NCBI RefSeq assembly: GCF_019929225.1
Contig: NZ_JAHZPA010000004.1
Coordinates: 1 to 64,000, forward strand
Source of the DNA: Streptococcus sanguinis
GTDB lineage: Bacteria > Bacillota > Bacilli > Lactobacillales > Streptococcaceae
Length of the DNA: 64,000 nucleotides
Direction: 5' to 3'
Under the pieces are notes generated by a model. The model worked only from the letters and a program-made list of their open reading frames with translations, was not told where the DNA came from and searched no databases. Position numbers and translations under genes: made by a program. This document shows, piece after piece, positions 1 through 9,126 of the stretch. Numbering within the stretch: the first letter of the stretch is position 1; each line of letters starts with the position of its first letter.

Positions 1-490
<490 letters not shown>

Positions 491-660
491 AAGTTTGAGT
501 TCGCACTCATTACTGTCCACTGACAGATTTATTTTCGTTTTTTTGACAGGTTACATATCTCTATGTCACCCTGCACTTGGTTCGTCTTGTTCAGTTTTCA
601 AAGGGCTTTGTCTTTCGCGACAACTATATTAGTATATCACCTATACCACCCAACTGTCAA
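491..660 (-). promoter_or_regulatory. rrn operon promoter and 16S leader
   Basis: On the minus strand a TTGACA (655-660) and a TATACT (631-636) are separated by 18 bases. They are followed by a leader containing CTTTGAAAACTGAACA, a sequence typical of the antitermination and processing leader ahead of streptococcal 16S genes. The leader runs to the 16S 5' end near 490. No upstream rRNA gene is present, so this is the operon start. Confidence 0.8.
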
Positions 661-776
661 TACCTTTTCTAATATTTTTTGATTTTTTTTTAAAGTTTAT
701 TTTTCAGTTCTAAGTATAAAGTTAATTTCTTTGTGAGCAGGAAGCTGGTTTATGCCACCTGAGTGCATGACTTTCT

Positions 777-823
777 ATAATCTAAAAAGGTTGAGAAACT
801 TGCTCTCAACCTTTTTAGATTAT
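777..823 (-). terminator. Terminator of hpf, possibly bidirectional
   Basis: A perfect inverted repeat with 20-base arms (777-796 and 804-823) and a 7-base loop abuts the hpf stop codon. The arms are rich in A at one end and T at the other, so it can act on either strand. It separates hpf from the rrn promoter. Confidence 0.85.
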
Positions 824-1366
824 TTATTTGACTTCTAAAAGGCCAATATCTCCATCCTCACGACGGTATATAACATTTGTGCTGCTGTCCTCAGCATCGG
901 AATAGATAAAGAAATCATGTCCCAATAAATCCATCTGCAGAATCGCTTCTTCCAAGTCCATTGGCTTCAAATCTATGTGTTTTGAACGAACAACTTTTGA
1001 CGGAATTTCTTCTGCTTCTTCAGCAAAGGAATCTGTGAAAAGCTGACTTGTAGCAACTTTATTGCGATTCTTTCTTTCAATCTTGGTCTTATTTTTGCGG
1101 ATTTGGCGCTCAATCTTATCTGTGACCAAATCAATTGATCCATACATGTCCTGAGAGATATCTTCTGCACGAAGAGTGATGGAGCCTAGCGGAATTGTTA
1201 CTTCCACTTTCGCAGTCTTTTCACGGTAAACCTTGAGGTTCACACGCGCATCAAGTTCTTGCTCTGCTTGGAAATACTTCTCAATCTTCTCAAGTTTAGA
1301 AACTACGTAGTCACGGAGAGCATCTGTTACTTCTAGGTTTTCACCACGGATACTATATTTAAGCAT
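824..1366 (-). CDS. hpf: Ribosome hibernation promoting factor, long form
   Basis: This 180-residue protein belongs to the S30AE/YfiA family. Residues 1-100 match the ribosome-binding fold (start MLKYSIRGENLEVTDALRDY). Residues 120-180 form the C-terminal dimerisation domain found only in the long form (NVIYRREDGDIGLLEVK). Long HPF dimerises 70S ribosomes into inactive 100S particles in stationary phase or starvation. The gene stands immediately downstream of comFC on the same strand, about 80 bases away, as in pneumococcus, and ends at a strong terminator. In related streptococci it can be co-transcribed with the com genes, but the gap here is enough for a separate promoter. Confidence 0.95.
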   Translation of the reverse strand: MLKYSIRGENLEVTDALRDYVVSKLEKIEKYFQAEQELDARVNLKVYREKTAKVEVTIPLGSITLRAEDISQDMYGSIDLVTDKIERQIRKNKTKIERKNRNKVATSQLFTDSFAEEAEEIPSKVVRSKHIDLKPMDLEEAILQMDLLGHDFFIYSDAEDSSTNVIYRREDGDIGLLEVK

Positions 1367-1447
1367 ATAAGTACCTTCTTTCTAAACATAAATGTTTTAT
1401 TTATAATATCATTATAACGCTTTCATTCCTTTTTTGCAAATTTTTTC

Positions 1448-2113
1448 TTATCTTGCGATTGAAAATGTCAAAATTTCTTTCACTCCTGCTTCCAGCAAGA
1501 TTTGCTTAGCCAATTGCAAGGTTTTTCCAGTCGTATAAATATCATCTACCAGCAAAATTTTATCTGGCAAATCAACTCCTTTCTTAACTTTAAAAGCCTG
1601 CTGCGTTCGCAGACGCTCCTCACGTGTCTTACTCGACTGTGCTAGGGTGTCTTTTTTCTCTAAGATATTTCTATATGATAAGTTTGCAGCATCTAAAATC
1701 CCCTGCACTTGATTAAAACCTCTCACTTGAAATTTTTCGATACTGACTGGAATCGGAACAATGGTATGCTCTCTAAACATTTTGACTGCTTTTTTAGCTG
1801 CTTTTGCAAATACAAAGCGCAATACATAGTCTCCCTGAAACTTGTATTGACTGAAATATTCCTTCATTGCTTCATTATAGGTAAATAGTGACTGATGCTG
1901 GACTTGATTCCCCTCTTTCTCCCATTTTTGGCAATCTGCACATAAATCTGATTGCCCGTTTCGAAAACAGCGTGGGCAATGCTCTTCAGATATGCGTTCA
2001 AAATTTTGATAACAAGTGGAGCAGCAGCTTGGTCCTTCTTCTTTTAATAGAAAAAGCCGTAAAAAACTGCCTTTCTCCTTAATTTGCTCCTTACATAAAA
2101 GACACTCTGTCAT
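1448..2113 (-). CDS. comFC: ComF family protein (late competence, phosphoribosyltransferase fold)
   Basis: The protein has 221 residues. The N-terminal 60 residues carry zinc-ribbon-like cysteine pairs (CLLC, CSTC, CPRC, CADC). The C-terminal half is a type I phosphoribosyltransferase fold with the PRPP-binding loop ILLVDDIYTTGKT near residue 187. ComFC is needed for internalising single-stranded DNA during natural transformation, and its precise reaction is not settled. It overlaps the end of comFA by 4 bases, so the two are translationally coupled and share the competence promoter upstream of comFA. Confidence 0.95.
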   Translation of the reverse strand: MTECLLCKEQIKEKGSFLRLFLLKEEGPSCCSTCYQNFERISEEHCPRCFRNGQSDLCADCQKWEKEGNQVQHQSLFTYNEAMKEYFSQYKFQGDYVLRFVFAKAAKKAVKMFREHTIVPIPVSIEKFQVRGFNQVQGILDAANLSYRNILEKKDTLAQSSKTREERLRTQQAFKVKKGVDLPDKILLVDDIYTTGKTLQLAKQILLEAGVKEILTFSIAR

Positions 2114-3408
2114 AATCCCGCCTCCTTATTCATATCTCTCATTTCCCGAATTGCCTTTTCCATAGCAAGGGTAGTCCCATCATGAAAAAATAGCAACTGT
2201 CCAGTCGGTCTATCCATACTACGGCCAACTCGGCCTGAAATCTGAACCAGAGCACTACGACTGAACAGGCGATGATTGGCTTCCAAGACAAAAACATCTA
2301 CACCAGGAAAGGTTACTCCACGCTCTAAGATAGTCGTTGTCACCAAAATAGTGATCTCCTTGCGACGAAACTGCTCGACAATCTCTAGACGATTTTCTGT
2401 TGTGGAGGCGACAAAAGCCAGCTTTTCATCCGGCAGAGCAATCTGCAAAGCCTGAGCAAAATCCTCTCCTCTTTGAATTTCTGCAGCAAATATCAAGAGA
2501 GGAAATTGAGTCTTTCTCTGTTTTTCTATACAGTTCAAAAGTTTAGGTGCTATTTTCTTCTTCTGAAGATGTTTTTGAAAATCGGATAACCAAACTTTCT
2601 GAGGGATGGTCAAGGGATTACCATGAAATCTTCTGGGAAGACTCAGGCGTTTCATCTGGCCTTTTTGAACTCTTTTATCCAGTTCATCTGTGGAAGTGGC
2701 TGTCAGAAAAATAGTTGTAGCATCCTCTTTAACTGAACGCTCTACAGCGTGATACAGCATGGGATTATCCACATAAGGAAAAGCATCTACCTCGTCCACA
2801 ATCAGCAAATCAAATGCTTGATGAAATTTCAACAGCTGATGGGTGGTGGCAATCACCAAGGGGCTGCGAAAATAAGCTTCTGACTCCCCATGCAGAAGGG
2901 CTATTTCACAAGAAAAATCTTCTTTAAGGCGCCGATAAAGCTCTAAACAAACATCAATCCGCGGACTGGCCAAGCAAACAGCTCCTCCTCTATCAATAAC
3001 TCTTGCAATCACTTGGTAAATCATTTCTGTTTTTCCAGCGCCAGTAACAGCATGCACTAACGTATTCTGTCTTTTCTCTAGCGCACCCAGTAAGCCTTTG
3101 GAGACCTTCCCCTGAAACTCTGTCAGTTGCCCCTGCCATTTAAGCACCTGATTCTTAGGAAAATCCTCTTGAGGAAAATAGTAAAGTTTTTGGTCACTCC
3201 GTACCCGGCCCAATATTAAGCATTCTCTACAATAATAAGCTCCAACAGGTAGCTGATTTTCTTGTTCAATCAAGCTGTTGCAGCGTCCGCAGCGGAGCTT
3301 GCCTTTTTCTTCTCGGATACTGGGAATTTCTTTTGCTTGTGCTCGCAAGCTAGGCTCTAACTGATTTTCTGTAAATATCCGTCCTAAACAATCTTGTAAC
3401 TCTAACAT
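2110..3408 (-). CDS. comFA: ComFA, DNA-uptake ATP-dependent helicase/translocase
   Basis: This 432-residue SF2 DEAD-family ATPase drives uptake of single-stranded DNA during transformation. A four-cysteine zinc site lies near residues 40-85 (CGRC and YCREC). Walker A is AVTGAGKTEM (about 119-128), the DEAD-box equivalent is VDEVDAF, motif III is TATS, and motif VI is QISGRVGRS. Start and length match the family. It forms an operon with comFC. The start codon sits 7 bases after a competence promoter box and no ribosome-binding site fits between them. Confidence 0.97.
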   Translation of the reverse strand: MLELQDCLGRIFTENQLEPSLRAQAKEIPSIREEKGKLRCGRCNSLIEQENQLPVGAYYCRECLILGRVRSDQKLYYFPQEDFPKNQVLKWQGQLTEFQGKVSKGLLGALEKRQNTLVHAVTGAGKTEMIYQVIARVIDRGGAVCLASPRIDVCLELYRRLKEDFSCEIALLHGESEAYFRSPLVIATTHQLLKFHQAFDLLIVDEVDAFPYVDNPMLYHAVERSVKEDATTIFLTATSTDELDKRVQKGQMKRLSLPRRFHGNPLTIPQKVWLSDFQKHLQKKKIAPKLLNCIEKQRKTQFPLLIFAAEIQRGEDFAQALQIALPDEKLAFVASTTENRLEIVEQFRRKEITILVTTTILERGVTFPGVDVFVLEANHRLFSRSALVQISGRVGRSMDRPTGQLLFFHDGTTLAMEKAIREMRDMNKEAGL

Positions 3409-3415
3409 ACTTATT

Positions 3416-3423
3416 TATTCGTA
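3416..3423 (-). promoter_or_regulatory. ComX (SigX) promoter box of comFA
   Basis: On the minus strand the octamer TACGAATA, the cin-box recognised by the streptococcal competence sigma factor, lies directly ahead of comFA. Only 7 bases separate it from the comFA ATG. Transcription would therefore start at or next to the start codon, giving a leaderless or nearly leaderless message. Confidence 0.8.
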
Positions 3424-3428
3424 ATTTT

Positions 3429-3457
3429 TTGGCAAAATTCGTCTTTTTTTGTAAAAT
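3429..3457 (+). promoter_or_regulatory. Housekeeping-type promoter of yigZ
   Basis: On the plus strand TTGGCA (3429-3434) and TAAAAT (3452-3457) are spaced by 17 bases. The yigZ ATG follows only 6 bases later, without a Shine-Dalgarno sequence. The promoter faces away from the comFA cin-box inside a 55-base gap. Confidence 0.6.
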
Positions 3458-3463
3458 ATAGTT

Positions 3464-4108
3464 ATGGAATTTAAGACAATTAAAGAAGATGGTATGGTTC
3501 AAGAGGAAATTAAAAAATCCCGCTTTATCTGCCATGTAAAACGAGTTTACTCTGAGGAAGAGGCTCGCGCTTTTATAGCTGCTATAAAAAAAGAACATTA
3601 CAAGGCCACTCATAACTGCTCTGCTTTTATCATTGGGGAAAAGAGTGATATAAAGCGAACTAGCGATGATGGTGAGCCCAGCGGAACAGCCGGAGTTCCT
3701 ATGCTGGGAGTCCTAGAAAAGCACAATTTGACCAATCTTTGCGTTGTGGTTACTCGCTATTTTGGCGGTATTAAACTCGGAGCCGGCGGTCTGATTCGAG
3801 CTTATGCCGGCAGTGTTGCTCTGGCTATTAAGGAGATTGGACTGGTTGAGATAAAAGAACAGGCTGGCCTGCGCCTACAACTGTCTTACAGTCAATATCA
3901 GGATTTTACGAATTTTCTTAAGGTCCAAAACTTAGAAGAAACCGATACTATCTTTACAGAATTAGTTGATACAACCATTTATATTGACAAAAATATCAAA
4001 GAAATCACTAAGAGAAATTTAACAGAATTTTTCAACGGAAAAATAGAACTAACTGACTTAGGCTTGCGAGAAGTTGAAGTGCATGCTATACTAGATAAAG
4101 AAAATTAA
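3464..4108 (+). CDS. YigZ/IMPACT family protein
   Basis: The 214-residue protein has the UPF0029 N-terminal domain (residues 1-125) with the family signature DGEPSGTAGVPML, followed by VVTRYFGGIKLGAGGLIRAY. A smaller ferredoxin-like C-terminal domain (DUF1949) covers about 135-200. Relatives of eukaryotic IMPACT are thought to contact ribosomes or translation factors, but no reaction is established in bacteria. The start is set by the conserved N-terminus (EDGMVQEEIKKSRF). It diverges from comFA, an arrangement conserved in streptococci. Confidence 0.9.
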   Translation: MEFKTIKEDGMVQEEIKKSRFICHVKRVYSEEEARAFIAAIKKEHYKATHNCSAFIIGEKSDIKRTSDDGEPSGTAGVPMLGVLEKHNLTNLCVVVTRYFGGIKLGAGGLIRAYAGSVALAIKEIGLVEIKEQAGLRLQLSYSQYQDFTNFLKVQNLEETDTIFTELVDTTIYIDKNIKEITKRNLTEFFNGKIELTDLGLREVEVHAILDKEN

Positions 4109-4119
4109 AGGAGAAAATT

Positions 4120-4560
4120 ATGGCATTTGGAAAATTAATGCAAGGATTAGCTGGAAATTTCAGCGAACAAAATGTTGATCAACTTTCAAAAGAATACGGA
4201 CAATATTTACTTGAAGGTGAAGTTATCCAGAGTGGCTACACTCTGATTCGTGACTCTATCTTATTTACAAATATTCGTATTATTTTTACTGACAAGCAAG
4301 GAGCAACTGGCCGGAAGATGTCTGTGAAATCAATTTTTCTGATGAATATTGTGGACGTTGATATGGAAACTGCTGGAGCTGGTATTGATGATAGTGAAAT
4401 TACAATCACTTATTTAGACAATGCCTTTTTAAAAGCCCACAACGAGTTCCCTAAGAAACATAAGTTCGAATTTCCTAAAAAGGCAGATATTGCACCCTTA
4501 TATAAATATCTATTTGAATTAGCCTATAATAATCGTTTGAAAATTAATGGTTTAATCTAA
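4120..4560 (+). CDS. PH domain-containing protein
   Basis: This 146-residue cytosolic protein resembles the bacterial pleckstrin-homology family. It shows an amphipathic N-terminus, then strands such as EGEVIQSGYTLIRDSILFTNIRIIFTDKQG (read in two parts, about 30-60), and a C-terminal helix. There are no membrane segments or signal peptide. A good ribosome-binding site (AAAGGAGAAA) precedes it, and it lies 11 bases after yigZ, so the two probably form one transcript ending at the terminator that follows. Function is unknown. Confidence 0.75.
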   Translation: MAFGKLMQGLAGNFSEQNVDQLSKEYGQYLLEGEVIQSGYTLIRDSILFTNIRIIFTDKQGATGRKMSVKSIFLMNIVDVDMETAGAGIDDSEITITYLDNAFLKAHNEFPKKHKFEFPKKADIAPLYKYLFELAYNNRLKINGLI

Positions 4561-4564
4561 TATA

Positions 4565-4596
4565 AAAAAATCCTATCACTTTGATAGGATTTTTAT
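4565..4596 (+). terminator. Rho-independent terminator after the PH-domain gene
   Basis: The hairpin AAAATCCTATCA / TGATAGGATTTT, with a 3-base loop, is followed by T residues. It ends the yigZ transcript. Confidence 0.85.
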
Positions 4597-4660
4597 ATTT
4601 TACAAAGCGCTTGTTTCATTTTATACTAATTCTATTAAATTATATTGAGGTATGTATCCT

Positions 4661-5590
4661 ATGTCACGTATTTATCAAAACATTACAGAACTAATTGGGC
4701 AAACTCCCATCGTCAAATTGAACAACTTGGTTCCAGAAGGAGCTGCTGAGGTTTATGTGAAGTTAGAGGCTTTCAATCCTGGTTCGTCTGTTAAAGACCG
4801 GATTGCTCTCAGCATGATTGAGGCGGCTGAACGCGATGACCTTATTAAGCCTGGCGATACCATCGTTGAAGCAACCAGCGGAAATACTGGTATTGGCCTT
4901 TCATGGGTTGGAGCAGCCAAAGGCTACAAGGTTGTCATTGTTATGCCAGAAACCATGAGTGTGGAGCGCCGCAAGATTATCCAAGCTTATGGTGCTGAGT
5001 TGGTCTTGACTCCGGGTAGCGAAGGAATGAAAGGCGCTATTGCAAAAGCACAAGAAATCGCACAAGAACGTAATGGCTGGCTGCCACTGCAATTTAACAA
5101 TCCGGCTAATCCAGAGGTACACGAACGAACAACAGGAGCAGAAATTATCGCTGCTTTCGGTGAAACTGGACTGGATGCTTTTGTAGGCGGTGTCGGAACT
5201 GGCGGAACCATTTCTGGTGTGTCTCATGCTCTCAAAAAAGTTAATCCAGACATCCAAATCTATGCAGTTGAAGCAGACGAATCTGCTATCCTTTCTGGTG
5301 AGAAGCCAGGCCCTCACAAAATCCAAGGACTTTCAGCTGGATTCATTCCAGAGACCTTGGATACAGCAGCCTACAACGGTATTGTCCGCGTAACTTCTGA
5401 TCAAGCACTGGAATTTGGACGCTATATTGGCGGTCAGGAAGGCTTCTTAGTGGGAATTTCATCTGCTGCTGCTATTTTCGCAGCTATTGAAGTAGCGAAA
5501 AAACTAGGAGCTGGCAAGAAAGTCCTTGCTCTGGCACCTGATAACGGCGAACGCTACCTGTCTACCGCTCTCTATGAATTTGATGCTTAG
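4661..5590 (+). CDS. cysK: Cysteine synthase A (O-acetylserine sulfhydrylase)
   Basis: The enzyme converts O-acetyl-L-serine and sulfide to L-cysteine using pyridoxal phosphate. The PLP lysine lies in [11 protein letters not shown], the phosphate-binding loop is [10 protein letters not shown], and TSGNTG binds the substrate carboxylate. The protein has 309 residues, the usual length. The ATG at 4661 (MSRIYQN) is preferred over one at 4652 because GAGG at 4647-4650 is 10 bases from 4661 but only 1 from 4652. It is transcribed alone, with its own terminator. Confidence 0.96.
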   Translation: MSRIYQNITELIGQTPIVKLNNLVPEGAAEVYVKLEAFNPGSSVKDRIALSMIEAAERDDLIKPGDTIVEATSGNTGIGLSWVGAAKGYKVVIVMPETMSVERRKIIQAYGAELVLTPGSEGMKGAIAKAQEIAQERNGWLPLQFNNPANPEVHERTTGAEIIAAFGETGLDAFVGGVGTGGTISGVSHALKKVNPDIQIYAVEADESAILSGEKPGPHKIQGLSAGFIPETLDTAAYNGIVRVTSDQALEFGRYIGGQEGFLVGISSAAAIFAAIEVAKKLGAGKKVLALAPDNGERYLSTALYEFDA

Positions 5591-5608
5591 TATTTTTTGA
5601 AAACATGT

Positions 5609-5644
5609 CCATTTCAATTCAGCACTCGGCTAGGAATTGAATGG
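5609..5644 (+). repeat. Imperfect inverted repeat downstream of cysK
   Basis: CCATTTCAATTC (5609-5620) pairs with GAATTGAATGG (5634-5644), with one bulged base. It has no T-tract and lies between the cysK stop and the true terminator. It may protect the 3' end or be an unrelated repeat. Confidence 0.45.
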
Positions 5645-5657
5645 CAATTCTATCTAA

Positions 5658-5697
5658 CAAAAATATCCTGTTCTCTTATGGAACAGGATATTTTTTA
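5658..5697. terminator. Bidirectional terminator between cysK and the S1-domain gene
   Basis: The arms AAATATCCTGTTC and GAACAGGATATTT, with a short loop and flanking A and T runs, separate convergent cysK and the S1-domain gene. The structure slightly overlaps the stop codon of the latter at 5695. Confidence 0.85.
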
Positions 5698-6057
5698 AAC
5701 TTTTTCTTCTTTTAAGAATTTTTTTGCCTCTTTGATCCAGATAGGCAGCTGTCTGCCTAAAGGCTCAAAACCAATTTTACAGCGGTCATTTGAAAAGCGG
5801 TGGCGTCTAGGGAGGCGGTGCTTTTCTTCTTCCAGGGTCCGCATGGACAGACTGGACTTCCCAGAAAATTCATCATAGTCCACAACCTGTACCAAGACTT
5901 GCTGGCCGATCTTTACACTATCATGGATATTTTCAATATAGCCTGGACGAATTTCTGAGATATGAATCAAGCCAATCGTTCCGTTTTCCAGTTCAACAAA
6001 AGCTCCATAAGGCTGAATCCCTGTGATTTTGCCTTTTAATTTATCACCGATTTTCAT
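5695..6057 (-). CDS. cvfD: S1 domain RNA-binding protein (CvfD/YugI type)
   Basis: The 120-residue protein has an S1 RNA-binding domain over residues 1-75 (GDKLKGKITGIQPYGAFVEL and GLIHISEI) followed by a basic tail. Its pneumococcal counterpart CvfD acts post-transcriptionally in stress adaptation and virulence; that role is family knowledge, not visible here. The start shares one base with the stop of the upstream HAD/cyclophilin gene (TGATG), so the pair is coupled. The symbol rests on synteny and domain content. Confidence 0.8.
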   Translation of the reverse strand: MKIGDKLKGKITGIQPYGAFVELENGTIGLIHISEIRPGYIENIHDSVKIGQQVLVQVVDYDEFSGKSSLSMRTLEEEKHRLPRRHRFSNDRCKIGFEPLGRQLPIWIKEAKKFLKEEKV

Positions 6058-7457
6058 CAGTCTTCAACCTCAATCGTCTCAATCACAACATCTTCCACAG
6101 GCTTGTCCATAGCCCCCGTCTCAACAGCTGCAATCTTGTCCAAAACTTGGTAGGACGCTTCATCAGCCAGCTGACCAAAGACAGTGTGGCGCCGATCCAA
6201 ATGCGGTGTTCCTCCCTGACTGGCATAGACTTCAGCGATAGCTTCAGGCCAGCCGCCGCGGCTCAACTCCTTAGCCGAATAAGGTAGATTTTTATTTTGA
6301 ACAATGAAAAATTGACTGCCATTAGTATTTGGCCCAGCATTTGCCATGGAAAGAGCCCCACGAATATTGTAAAGCTCAGGTGAAAACTCATCTTCAAATT
6401 TCTCACCATAGATAGACTGACCGCCCATACCGGTACCAGTAGGATCACCACCCTGAATCATAAAGTCCTGAATAATACGATGGAAAATCACACCGTCATA
6501 GTATCCGTCTTTAGCAAGAGCAATAAAGTTGGCTACTGTTTTTGGTGCCTGTTCCGGAAAAAGCTGAACTTTCATGTCACCATGATTAGTCCTGATAGTC
6601 GCTTTTGGACCTTCTGCTGCTGCAAGTTCTACTTGTGGAAAATGTAATTCTTTTTCTACCATACCTAACTCCTCTAAAGCGGCAAAAATACCGTCTTCTT
6701 CTACTGTTTTTGTAATATAATCTGCTCTTTTTCGCAGTTCTTCATGGGAAACGCCCATGGCAATGCCAATTCCTGCATAGTCAAACAATTCCAAATCATT
6801 GAGTCCGTCGCCAAAAACCATGACATTTTCAGGTTTGAAGCCCAGATGCTCGACAACCTTGGAAACTCCGGCTGCCTTGGAACCTTCTGTCGGCACGACA
6901 TCTGACGAATGAGGATGCCAGCGAACCAAACGCAGATGCTCCGCTAACGCCTCTGGCAACTGCAGGCCATCTCCTCTATCTTCAAAGGTCCAAAGCTGAT
7001 AAATATCCTTGTCTAAATGAAAATCTGGATCAACAGGCAAATCTGGATAAACCACATCAATGGCCTCTGAAATCAGAGAATTTCGATTGGACAAGGCTGC
7101 TCCATGGCTGCCGACCAGACCATAGTCAATTCCTTCCTCCTGAGCCCAAGCAATATAGGACGTCACTCTATCAGACGGGATAACTGTCTGAGAAATCACC
7201 TTCCCTTTGCTGTCTTCGACATAGGCTCCGTTCAGGGTAACGAAAAAGTTTGGCTGCAAAGCTCTCAGCTCCGGCACGACACCAAACATTCCTCGTCCAG
7301 ACGCAATACCCGTCAAAATCCCTTTGTCTTTCAATTGCTTGAAAACTGTCTGGATAGAATCCGGAATAAAACCTGTATCCTTGACCCGCAGGGTATCATC
7401 TATATCGAAAAAGACAATTTTTATCTTTTTGGCCTTATACTTTAATTTTGCGTCCAT
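6057..7457 (-). CDS. Bifunctional Cof-type HAD phosphatase / cyclophilin peptidyl-prolyl isomerase
   Basis: This is a 466-residue fusion. Residues 1-265 are a Cof-type HAD phosphatase with nucleophile motif FFDIDDTL near 15-22 and motif IV VFGDGLNDLEL near 215. Residues 275-465 are a cyclophilin with FHRIIQDFMIQGGDPTGTG, NTNGSQFFI and HTVFGQ. The phosphatase half probably acts on small sugar or nucleotide phosphates, and the cyclophilin half accelerates prolyl isomerisation. There is no signal peptide, so it is cytosolic. The fusion occurs in several streptococci. A TATAAT-like -10 lies between it and liaR. Confidence 0.92.
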   Translation of the reverse strand: MDAKLKYKAKKIKIVFFDIDDTLRVKDTGFIPDSIQTVFKQLKDKGILTGIASGRGMFGVVPELRALQPNFFVTLNGAYVEDSKGKVISQTVIPSDRVTSYIAWAQEEGIDYGLVGSHGAALSNRNSLISEAIDVVYPDLPVDPDFHLDKDIYQLWTFEDRGDGLQLPEALAEHLRLVRWHPHSSDVVPTEGSKAAGVSKVVEHLGFKPENVMVFGDGLNDLELFDYAGIGIAMGVSHEELRKRADYITKTVEEDGIFAALEELGMVEKELHFPQVELAAAEGPKATIRTNHGDMKVQLFPEQAPKTVANFIALAKDGYYDGVIFHRIIQDFMIQGGDPTGTGMGGQSIYGEKFEDEFSPELYNIRGALSMANAGPNTNGSQFFIVQNKNLPYSAKELSRGGWPEAIAEVYASQGGTPHLDRRHTVFGQLADEASYQVLDKIAAVETGAMDKPVEDVVIETIEVED

Positions 7458-7496
7458 ATCTCCCCTTGTCCAATCTTAATCTTTTCTATTATACCA

Positions 7497-8129
7497 TTAA
7501 AAGTCTTCTTGGGGGACAAGATGGTGCTGAAAAGCATAAACAACTGCCTGAGTGCGGTCGCTCACCTCCAATTTGGACAGGATATTGGAGACATGAGTCT
7601 TGACCGTTTTGAGGGAAATGAAGAGCTCATCTGCAATCCGTTGATTTTCATAACCCTTGGCCAAAAGCCCTAAAATATCACGCTCACGAGCTGTCAAATC
7701 CTCATGAAGCTCGATATGGTTACGATGGTACTCCACTTTCTTGCTGACCTCTGTTTCAATGGCAAATTCTCCCTTGGCCACTTTTTTGACGGCACGGAGA
7801 ATTTCTTCAGCGCTGGAAGTCTTAAGCATGTATCCATGAGCGCCTGCATCCAGAACAGGATAAATTTTTTCATTATCCAAATAAGAAGTCAAAATCAGAA
7901 TTTTTGCTTCCGGCCATTCTTTTAAAATGGCCAGTGTCGCTTCAATCCCATTCATCTCAGGCATGACAATATCCATAATAATCACATCCGGATGTTCTGC
8001 CAAAGCCTGCTCAACTCCTTCTTTGCCATTGACTGCTTCAGATACTTCAGCTATATCCTCTTGCAGTTCCAGATAACTTTTCAATCCCAATCTGACCATC
8101 TGGTGGTCATCCACTAACAATATCTTCAT
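7497..8129 (-). CDS. liaR: Response regulator LiaR
   Basis: The 210-residue NarL/FixJ-family regulator has a receiver domain at 1-120 (acidic pocket DDHQM, phosphoacceptor in VIIMDIVMPEMNG, lysine in LKTSS). A LuxR-type helix-turn-helix covers about 145-205 (LTARERDILGLLAKGYENQ). It is phosphorylated by LiaS on cell-envelope stress and activates wall-stress genes. It overlaps liaS by 23 bases and is the last gene of liaFSR. No clear terminator is seen before the downstream gene. Confidence 0.95.
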   Translation of the reverse strand: MKILLVDDHQMVRLGLKSYLELQEDIAEVSEAVNGKEGVEQALAEHPDVIIMDIVMPEMNGIEATLAILKEWPEAKILILTSYLDNEKIYPVLDAGAHGYMLKTSSAEEILRAVKKVAKGEFAIETEVSKKVEYHRNHIELHEDLTARERDILGLLAKGYENQRIADELFISLKTVKTHVSNILSKLEVSDRTQAVVYAFQHHLVPQEDF

Positions 8130-9126
8130 GATCTTCTCCTTCTAGTAAAGGTATCGTGATTTCAATAGAAAGACCTTTTCTGGGGGCTGTCAAAAGCTTA
8201 AAAGTGCCCGCCATATCCCGTACACGGTCTTCCATATTTTTCAAGCCGTAGCTGAGTTCATCCTGAGCTAGCGGATCAAAACCAATGCCATTATCAGATA
8301 CCTTGATTTTAAGCTCATTAGGTGCCTGATAGAGGTAAATATCCAACCGACTGGCCTGGGCATGCCGCAGTGTGTTGTTGATAATTTCCTGCATGATTCT
8401 GAAGACATGCTCCTCCATCTGTTTGGGTAGATTCCCAACCTGATGATTGAAGCGAACATCAATGTCGCTTTTATCAGTTAGCTCCTTGATAATCACATCC
8501 ATCCCTTCGACCAGAGTCTTATTTTCCAACTCTGTAGGCCGCAGGTGGAGCAGAAGAATCCGTAAATCCTTCTGGGCTGTGTCCAGAATATCGGCAATCC
8601 CCTTGAGCTGTTTTTGCAGTTTTTCTCCATCAAGCCGTTCTACATTTCCAGCCACTCCTGAAAGAATCATATTGGCTGCAAATAATTCCTGACTGACAGT
8701 GTCGTGCAAGTCACGCGCAATCCGCCGCCGTTCTTTTTCGATAATTTTTTCTTCTGTCTGCAGGGTTTGATTTTCAGACTTCTGGAGATTCTCTGTCAGA
8801 CGGTGGAGCCTTCTCTCGAGCTGATGCAGAGAGCTATCCAACTCGGGTTGGTCTGTCGGCTCCAGTCTCCGGCCATCCAGCAAACGCCGAAGATTTTTTT
8901 GCACATGGGCTACCGACAGATATTGTATCAAGCGAGCTGCTATCACAATCAGAATAGTCAGTGATAAACCGATAATCACAACAAAGAACACAAAAGACTG
9001 CAATAGCTCCAAATCATTAAAGAGCTCCTGCCAAGTAAAATCAAAAATATTGAAAATATAATGAAAGATGATAAATAAGACAAAGAAAGTATAGAGGAGA
9101 ATGAGAAAATAATTTGATTTCTTCAC
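8107..9126 (-). CDS. liaS: Sensor histidine kinase LiaS
   Basis: This 339-residue membrane kinase has two N-terminal transmembrane helices (about 5-25 and 43-67) with almost no extracellular loop, as in intramembrane-sensing kinases. Next come a HAMP-like linker and a HisKA_3 dimerisation domain with the phosphorylated histidine in RRRIARDLHDTVSQELF. The ATPase domain has an N box (EIINNTLRHAQ) and G box (DNGIGFD). It detects wall-active antibiotics and peptides through LiaF, and overlaps liaF by 4 bases. Confidence 0.95.
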   Translation of the reverse strand: MKKSNYFLILLYTFFVLFIIFHYIFNIFDFTWQELFNDLELLQSFVFFVVIIGLSLTILIVIAARLIQYLSVAHVQKNLRRLLDGRRLEPTDQPELDSSLHQLERRLHRLTENLQKSENQTLQTEEKIIEKERRRIARDLHDTVSQELFAANMILSGVAGNVERLDGEKLQKQLKGIADILDTAQKDLRILLLHLRPTELENKTLVEGMDVIIKELTDKSDIDVRFNHQVGNLPKQMEEHVFRIMQEIINNTLRHAQASRLDIYLYQAPNELKIKVSDNGIGFDPLAQDELSYGLKNMEDRVRDMAGTFKLLTAPRKGLSIEITIPLLEGEDHEDIVSG

